Shown here: positions 1 through 4,496 of the stretch, one piece after another
Layout of the letters: each line of letters opens with the position of its first letter
How positions within the stretch are numbered: the stretch's first letter is position 1
Source of the DNA: an uncultured Bacteroidales bacterium
GTDB taxonomy: Bacteria > Bacteroidota > Bacteroidia > Bacteroidales > Muribaculaceae
Direction: 5' to 3'
NCBI GenBank assembly: GCA_900552315.1
Contig: URZM01000073.1
Coordinates: 1 to 10,101 of the forward strand
DNA: 10,101 bases
The notes under the pieces: model-generated
What the model was told of the DNA's origin: nothing
Database searches by the model: none
What the model saw: the letters and a program-made list of their open reading frames with translations, nothing else
Program-made: the position numbers and the translations under genes

Positions 1-28
1 ACACCCTAAGATGAAATCATAAGAGAAA

Positions 29-1768
29 TTAGAATTCGATGTTGTTGACGCGCACCATCCAGGGAAGCACGCGGCAGGAGACCTTGAAATAGGTCTTGGG
101 ATCCTCGTCCGGATTCTCGGGCTTCTCAGGTTCCGGGTCGTCACTGGGGTTGGCGGTGTGGCCGAAATCCGTGATGGTGGTCACAGCCAGCTTGTACACG
201 TTGTTGCGCACCGTGCCGAACTCCATGGGGCCCATCACAGAGGGGTTGCCGTTGTCGTTGTGGCGGTTGCGGTAGATGTAGTACACATAGTAGTGGCCGC
301 CTGTGTTGCGAAGTATCTTGAACGTGCCGTTGTTCTGTGCGGCGGTGCAGTCGGATATGGCGTTCTTGAACACGGGACGGTTGTTCTCGTCAAGCTTCAC
401 CTTGTCGCCGTCCATCTCCACCTCGAGAACCTCGGAGCCGAACACCCTCACGAAGTCGACACGCATGGTAGCGGCCTCGGAAAGGCGATATACGAAATAG
501 CGCAGAGACTCCACGTCGCCGTAGTAGGTGCCGTTGTAGCCATAGATGTCCCTGTTGGCCTCCATAGCCTTGGCCATGTTGGAGCCTGCGGCGGCGTTCT
601 TGATCTCAGCCTTGAAGATAACGCCTGTAGAGAGGCCCTTCATCTGGCTTGCCACAGAGGGGAGCGTGTTCTCGGTCACGTAACGCCAGGTCTGGTAACC
701 GGCCTTCTCGGCGGCCTCGAGCTTATCGCCCCAGTTTTGGTCGTCGTCCTCCTCGAATTTGCTCTTGTCTGAGAACTCGGTCATGTAGGTGTAGTTGTAA
801 TAAGCCTCGTCGTCATAGTTATGACCGGTGGAATTATAGAAATAGTTCTTGAACAGGTCGGAGATCGTAGTAGGGGTGGCAGCGTTCTTCTCCGCGAAAT
901 AGGGGCTTACCACATAGTTGTTGGCGTTCTCTATGCCACACACAGTCCAACTGGCGTCGGTGCCGTCACCGGACACGCGGGGAAGATAGTAGTACTCCTT
1001 GGCTATGTTGATGGGAGCCATGGCGAGCAGCTCTATCTGGGCTATCTCTTTGTCGGGAGCGTTGACATCCTTGACGCTGTAAAGATTGTTGTTCACCTGC
1101 TTGAAGTCGAAACGGGAGGATACGCGGGCCACGTCCACTGTGCCGAGGTCGAAAGCCTTCTCTGCGGTGTTGTAGTTGTTGGTCAGAGCAAGCTCAGAGG
1201 GCATGTCCTTGGTGGGGATACCCTTGTTGGGAGCGTTGACCATGAGGAAGCCGTTCTTCGTCCATACACCGGCGTTGTCCTTCTCTGCGTCACCCAGCTT
1301 GCCTACCATACGGTCAAGGTCAAGGGAGCCGAAGCTGGTGGTGGTGAGGTCAGAGTTGCAATATGCGAAAATATAGACTGTCTGGTCATGGAGCTTTACG
1401 ATCTCCGTGTCCTGGAACGTGATGGTGTACACATTCTCAAGGGATGCGTCAGGGTCGGGAGCGACACCCTTGGAGCTTACTGCCATGGGCACATACTTGC
1501 CGTTCTCGAGCGTTGCGAGCACCAGGGTCACGTCGCTGATGTTGTTCTCATAGTCGCGGCCCACCTCGAACCCGTCCTCGGAGTTTGTGGGATCATTGTA
1601 GTCCACTGTTTCGCTGCGCGTGCCGGCAGCTGTCTGAAGACGAATCTTGGCATACATGGGTGTGCCTTCCCCGCCCCCGTTGTCCGGGTTGACGGCAGGG
1701 TCGTCTGATGCGCAGGCCGTCAGCAGGAGAGCCGGAGCCGCTGCAAGAAAGAATTTTTTGAAATTCAT
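29..1768 (-). CDS. Mfa1-like major fimbrial subunit lipoprotein
   Basis: Predicted structural fimbrillin, exported as a lipoprotein and polymerised on the cell surface. The 579-residue protein starts with a lipoprotein signal whose lipobox LLTAC puts the lipidated cysteine at residue 19; the acidic SDD after it resembles a Bacteroidetes surface-export signal. Residues about 38-220 look like the N-terminal beta domain, including the RVSSRFDF segment (215-222). Arg51 in GTRSET is a candidate for the arginine-specific cleavage that matures fimbrillins of this family. The C terminus is typical of Mfa1: a Pro/Asp/Glu-rich linker (541-558), then the terminal strand with VLPWMVRVNN (567-576). It is the third gene of the fimbrial operon, 57 bp after the DUF3868 gene. 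The start is supported by the A/T-rich, unstructured sequence just upstream. A weak TAACTTTC box at 1796-1803 could be an internal promoter. Family assignment is fairly sure; adhesive specificity is unknown. Confidence 0.85.
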   Translation of the reverse strand: MNFKKFFLAAAPALLLTACASDDPAVNPDNGGGEGTPMYAKIRLQTAAGTRSETVDYNDPTNSEDGFEVGRDYENNISDVTLVLATLENGKYVPMAVSSKGVAPDPDASLENVYTITFQDTEIVKLHDQTVYIFAYCNSDLTTTSFGSLDLDRMVGKLGDAEKDNAGVWTKNGFLMVNAPNKGIPTKDMPSELALTNNYNTAEKAFDLGTVDVARVSSRFDFKQVNNNLYSVKDVNAPDKEIAQIELLAMAPINIAKEYYYLPRVSGDGTDASWTVCGIENANNYVVSPYFAEKNAATPTTISDLFKNYFYNSTGHNYDDEAYYNYTYMTEFSDKSKFEEDDDQNWGDKLEAAEKAGYQTWRYVTENTLPSVASQMKGLSTGVIFKAEIKNAAAGSNMAKAMEANRDIYGYNGTYYGDVESLRYFVYRLSEAATMRVDFVRVFGSEVLEVEMDGDKVKLDENNRPVFKNAISDCTAAQNNGTFKILRNTGGHYYVYYIYRNRHNDNGNPSVMGPMEFGTVRNNVYKLAVTTITDFGHTANPSDDPEPEKPENPDEDPKTYFKVSCRVLPWMVRVNNIEF

Positions 1769-1825
1769 GATTTTGATTTGTTTATTATGTATTATGAAAG
1801 TTATTGATATATTGTCTCTTAAAGA

Positions 1826-3301
1826 TCACTCGTCGAGCAGGGCCTTGTTCTTCACGGCCTCAGGCAGGTTGCCGGCCTTGGCGAAATACTCAGCCGCCTT
1901 GGTGAAATCGCCCTGGTTGGCGGCGAGCACGCCACGCGCGTTTTCAGCCTCAGGTGTGTCTCCGGCCTTGGCCAGGAACCTGGAGGCTCCGTCCAGGTCT
2001 CCCTTCTGTATCGCGGCTACGGCTGCGTTGAGGTTGGCCACCTCGTCGGAGGGGTAGTAGCGGTTGGCTATCCCTATCACGTCGTTGAACTCCTTGGAGC
2101 CTTCCGGATACAGGCGCGCCACGCGGAACATCTGGTTGAGCGAGAGCAGCTGCGGCCTGGTCTTTATTATCTCGGCCAGTTTCTCGTCAGAGAGGGGTTT
2201 GAGCCGTGTGCGTATCTCGAATTTCGTGCATCGCAGCTTCGGGAACCAGTCGGGCAGGATCTTGCTCTTGTACAGGCTCGCGAACTTGGGTGATGTCTTC
2301 AGCTCGCGCTCCTTGGCGTCATAGTCCGACGCTCCATAGGCCGGACGGTCTATCAGCTCCAGCAGGTCACGGCGCTGCGCGTCCGTGATGTCGGAGGCAG
2401 ACAGCACCATCTCGCGGAACTCGCCCCAGTTCTCGGGCACCGAGCTGTAGGTGCATTTCTCGGCAGGGAGCGAGAAGCGACGCCCGATGTACTCGGCCAG
2501 GGAGCGGGAACGGCCTGTGGCCAGCTCCTCGTTGTGCATGTATGGCGATTCCGGCGATGCGTAGCCGCAGATGCTTATGGAGGCTATCTCTACGTTGGGG
2601 TCCGAGAGGGCGTAACGCACGGAGTCCTCTATGACACCGAGCTGCTCGCGGTTGTCTATGCGCTTGCCGTTGCGACACACGTATGGACGGTCATGCAGCT
2701 CGGTGCGATCCACCTCGAACTGCACGCGGGCCTGTCCCTCATGTATGGACACCGGCTGTTCCGTCACAGCCGGTGTTATGTAGGCCAGGCGCATCCGGGG
2801 AGCCGGGTTAAGGCTCAGAGGCACCGGCACACCCGCCGAGGTGCCGAAGGCATGGCCGCAGCCGCAGGTGTCCACCACAAACCGCAACGCCGCCTCGGAG
2901 TTCATCATCCACGTCTGCATGGGGACTGCCGCCTTGTACTCCAGGCTCTGGGATTTCCCGTTGAGGCGGCGCACCTCGTAGGCTATGTCGTAGCCGCGTC
3001 CTTTGTCCTTGGGCATCGAGCCGCGCTCGTAGGCGTAGTGCATGTTGCGCCCGTTTATCAGCACCGAGGGCAACGTCCGGCTCTCGCCGCCGGGCATCTC
3101 CACCACAGGGGTCACGTACACCTGGTTGTTGCCTCCAAGGGTCAGGGAGTCAAGCGTGAGGGAAGCCGTGACCTGAAGCTCGTCTCCCACCTTGCGTGCC
3201 TTGGCGCCGACAGTGGAAATCTTGCCGAGCGGACGTGCCGCATCCGCACATACGGGCGCGAGGGCGGCTGCGATAAGTATATAAGGTATATATCTTTTCA
3301 T
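1826..3301 (-). CDS. DUF3868 / OmpA-like fimbrial accessory protein with helical-repeat tail
   Basis: Predicted envelope protein of a kind commonly found between DUF3575 and Mfa1-like genes in Bacteroidales fimbrial clusters. It has 491 residues and a Sec signal peptide ending near CADA (residues 18-21). Residues about 22-125 fit the DUF3868 N-terminal beta domain. Residues about 195-285 resemble an OmpA C-terminal fold: the GYASPES motif at 246-252, followed by an N-E-E-L-A-x-x-R-S-R-S-L helix start, fits the peptidoglycan-binding type. Residues about 420-491 form two TPR-like helical pairs with matching AKAG-x-x-PEA motifs (444-452 and 475-483). Inference: it may anchor the fimbrial base to the cell wall or act in assembly. 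It lies 12 bp after the DUF3575 stop, so the two are almost certainly co-transcribed. Its exact biochemical role is unknown. Confidence 0.8.
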   Translation of the reverse strand: MKRYIPYILIAAALAPVCADAARPLGKISTVGAKARKVGDELQVTASLTLDSLTLGGNNQVYVTPVVEMPGGESRTLPSVLINGRNMHYAYERGSMPKDKGRGYDIAYEVRRLNGKSQSLEYKAAVPMQTWMMNSEAALRFVVDTCGCGHAFGTSAGVPVPLSLNPAPRMRLAYITPAVTEQPVSIHEGQARVQFEVDRTELHDRPYVCRNGKRIDNREQLGVIEDSVRYALSDPNVEIASISICGYASPESPYMHNEELATGRSRSLAEYIGRRFSLPAEKCTYSSVPENWGEFREMVLSASDITDAQRRDLLELIDRPAYGASDYDAKERELKTSPKFASLYKSKILPDWFPKLRCTKFEIRTRLKPLSDEKLAEIIKTRPQLLSLNQMFRVARLYPEGSKEFNDVIGIANRYYPSDEVANLNAAVAAIQKGDLDGASRFLAKAGDTPEAENARGVLAANQGDFTKAAEYFAKAGNLPEAVKNKALLDE

Positions 3302-3313
3302 GTTCCTGAGATA

Positions 3314-3910
3314 TTAGAAAATGTACATCACCGAGAGGCCGAGTTTGGTCACGCCGGCATAGTTCGTGCCTCCGGAACCTATCTTGCCCTCGCACTCCTC
3401 GCACGAATATTTGTCATACCACACGTGGCCGTAGCCCACTCCTATCTCGGCCTCGAGGTTCCAGTGACGCGCCAAGGTCCACTGATAGCCGTAAGTGAGC
3501 CCGACTCCGGCGAACTCCCCTTGGTAACGATGGTGCTTCACCTCCTTGGCGAGATTGTCACCCCCGAAGAAGCCGCCGGGCATGGGAAGGCTCACGTTGG
3601 CGGCGTTCATCTGCCCGCCGAAAGCATGCACTCCGAAGAAATGGCCGTTGAAAGGGCTGCAGCTCCACCAGCGGTATTCCGGCATCAGCACCCAATGCTT
3701 GGCCTTCCGCTGCCCGTGGGTCTCGCTGCTGAATGTCCAAGGATTCAGTCCGTAGACGAGATTGACGGTAGACCGGGAGCCTACCCTGACCTCGGCTCCG
3801 AGGTTGGGCGTGGTGGTGGCGTCATACAGCAGGTTGGTCTTGAGAGCCACCTGCGCCTGTACACTGACCGCCGCCACGAGCATTGCGATAACAGTAAGAA
3901 TCTGTCTCAT
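3314..3910 (-). CDS. DUF3575 outer-membrane beta-barrel-like protein, first gene of fimbrial operon
   Basis: The 198-residue protein has a signal peptide cleaved about VQA|Q (residue 19/20) and the hallmark of the DUF3575 family, ALKTNLLYDATTTPNLG (residues 22-38), followed by the NPWTF motif (56-60). It ends in alternating hydrophobic residues and a terminal Phe (GLSVMYIF), the pattern of an outer-membrane beta-barrel whose last strand is recognised by the BAM machinery. A Cys-x-x-Cys pair (170 and 173) sits in a probable loop. DUF3575 genes are regularly paired with DUF3868 and Mfa1-type genes, so a role in fimbrial export or anchoring is likely but not established. It is the promoter-proximal gene, preceded by a leader of about 415 nt, and its ATG lies at the foot of a 7-bp inverted repeat (3911-3946). 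Confidence 0.8.
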   Translation of the reverse strand: MRQILTVIAMLVAAVSVQAQVALKTNLLYDATTTPNLGAEVRVGSRSTVNLVYGLNPWTFSSETHGQRKAKHWVLMPEYRWWSCSPFNGHFFGVHAFGGQMNAANVSLPMPGGFFGGDNLAKEVKHHRYQGEFAGVGLTYGYQWTLARHWNLEAEIGVGYGHVWYDKYSCEECEGKIGSGGTNYAGVTKLGLSVMYIF

Positions 3911-4015
3911 AACTGATTACTATTTCGTATTAATCATTTATCAGTTTACTTATGTAGGTCGTATAATCCTCGCAGACATGCACCAGCATGCTTGAGGACA
4001 ACATAGGTTGGTCTT

Positions 4016-4153
4016 GGTCTATAGAGAGATACCTCTTGAAATGGGAACCTTTGAGCCGGACCGTCTCGCCTGAGAAAGCCCGGTGTCCGGGTTCGCATCA
4101 GCAATTTGGAGCATCGGCAGTGATACTCCGTCAGGTTTATAGAAAGATATCTC
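4016..4153. repeat. Imperfect 20-bp direct repeat in the leader
   Basis: The plus-strand 20-mers at 4016-4035 (beginning GGTCTATAGA) and 4134-4153 (beginning GGTTTATAGA) match at 17 of 20 positions, with starts 118 bp apart. All three differences are C/T or A/G transitions. Each copy lies close to a leader hairpin. No function is known to me. Confidence 0.5.
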
Positions 4154-4176
4154 CCGCAATCAGGTTTGTAAGACAA

Positions 4177-4193
4177 TTTCAGAGTCTCTGAAA
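4177..4193. repeat. 17-bp perfect palindrome (8+1+8)
   Basis: TTTCAGAG, a single central T, and CTCTGAAA form a perfect dyad. Two smaller odd-centred dyads follow closely: 4203-4213 (TAGGA C TCCTA) and 4215-4225 (TTCAA G TTGAA). They may be DNA operators for a dimeric regulator or parts of leader RNA structure. Confidence 0.5.
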
Positions 4194-4332
4194 CATATAG
4201 TTTAGGACTCCTACTTCAAGTTGAATCTGCGTATTGTCACGTATAACTCTCAGTTAACAATTGCCCTTTTAGGCAGCATGCAAGCCTGTCACCTGCACGC
4301 CTACAGGGCAGCACCCGTGGTGAACGGGTCTG

Positions 4333-4340
4333 CAAAGTTA
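4333..4340 (-). promoter_or_regulatory. -7 box (TAACTTTG) of fimbrial operon promoter
   Basis: The minus strand reads TAACTTTG followed by CAGA, an exact match to the Bacteroidetes primary sigma factor -7 consensus TAnnTTTG. The place where a -33 TTTG would be expected (about 4361-4364) is a run of G on the minus strand, so that element is missing. Two TTGTTAA boxes lie immediately upstream at 4369-4385. A good -7, a missing -33 and nearby repeats fit an activator-dependent promoter; that last step is inference. Confidence 0.7.
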
Positions 4341-4343
4341 CAT

Positions 4344-4366
4344 AAAAAGGGGGAGCTTTACCCCCC
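4344..4366 (-). terminator. Probable intrinsic terminator of lptD
   Basis: On the minus strand a GGGGG stem (4361-4366), a 7-nt TAAAGCT loop and a CCCCC arm (4349-4353) are followed at once by TTTTT (4344-4348). It is about 130 nt beyond the lptD stop. The stem is short but all G-C. It occupies the -8 to -33 stretch of the fimbrial promoter, so one segment would serve as both terminator and promoter spacer. Confidence 0.55.
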
Positions 4367-4367
4367 G

Positions 4368-4385
4368 ATTGTTAATTTTTGTTAA
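4368..4385. repeat. Two phased TTGTTAA boxes upstream of the fimbrial promoter
   Basis: On the plus strand, TTGTTAA occurs at 4369-4375 and again at 4379-4385, with starts exactly 10 bp apart, which is about one helical turn. They lie roughly 43-59 bp upstream of the predicted transcription start, a usual place for activator binding. A third copy in inverted orientation (TTAACAA, 4254-4260) lies downstream of the promoter. The sequence is AT-rich, so chance is possible. Confidence 0.45.
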
Positions 4386-4496
4386 AAGACTCGATATGAT
4401 TCGGACTCAAGGACATATGATATTGATTAGCAATAAATTCTGCGAAACCGTATGAGTATTGTGAACCTCCGGAGTGTCCGTTATCGGGAATGATTA

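Larger units (their letters stand above)
3911..4328 (-). promoter_or_regulatory. Long structured 5' leader of the fimbrial operon (possible ncRNA or riboregulator)
   Basis: The TAACTTTG promoter at 4333-4340 would start transcription near 4326-4329, leaving about 415 nt before the DUF3575 ATG. I find no convincing gene here. The minus-strand RNA can form a chain of local hairpins: 4313-4329 (ACCCGT/ACGGGT); 4262-4310 (TGCCCT/AGGGCA stacked on TAGGC/GCCTA, 11 bp in total); 4108-4129 (8 bp, with one G-U pair in the minus RNA where the plus strand would have a C-A mismatch); 4056-4090 (CCGGAC/GTCCGG enclosing TCTC/GAGA); and 3967-3998 (TCCTC/GAGGA enclosing CATGC/GCATG). A 17-base palindrome (4177-4193) and an imperfect 20-base repeat also lie inside. 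It could be a regulatory leader, a separate small RNA followed by an unseen promoter, or fortuitous structure. I do not recognise it as tmRNA, RNase P, SRP, 6S RNA or a known riboswitch. Confidence 0.4.

Noticed and set aside
1796..1803. Possible internal promoter (TAACTTTC) before the major fimbrillin gene
   Set aside because: It misses the final G of the -7 consensus and has no well-spaced -33 element. It remains possible because the major subunit is needed in excess, but it is too weak to list.
2534..3916. Long plus-strand open frame of 460 codons
   Set aside because: It lies wholly opposite two well-supported minus-strand genes and is rich in His, Val and Ala, as expected for the antisense of GC-rich genes. 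No domain is visible.
4079..4091. CCCGG/CCGGG hairpin as terminator of a small RNA
   Set aside because: On the minus strand it is followed only by CTTTCTC, a poor U-tract, and it competes with the larger CCGGAC/GTCCGG stem at 4056-4090.
3946..4176. Minus-strand open frame of 76 codons in the fimbrial leader
   Set aside because: It needs a TTG start, has an unusual composition rich in Arg, Cys and Pro, shows no signal peptide or domain, and covers the hairpins. It is more likely non-coding leader read in frame.
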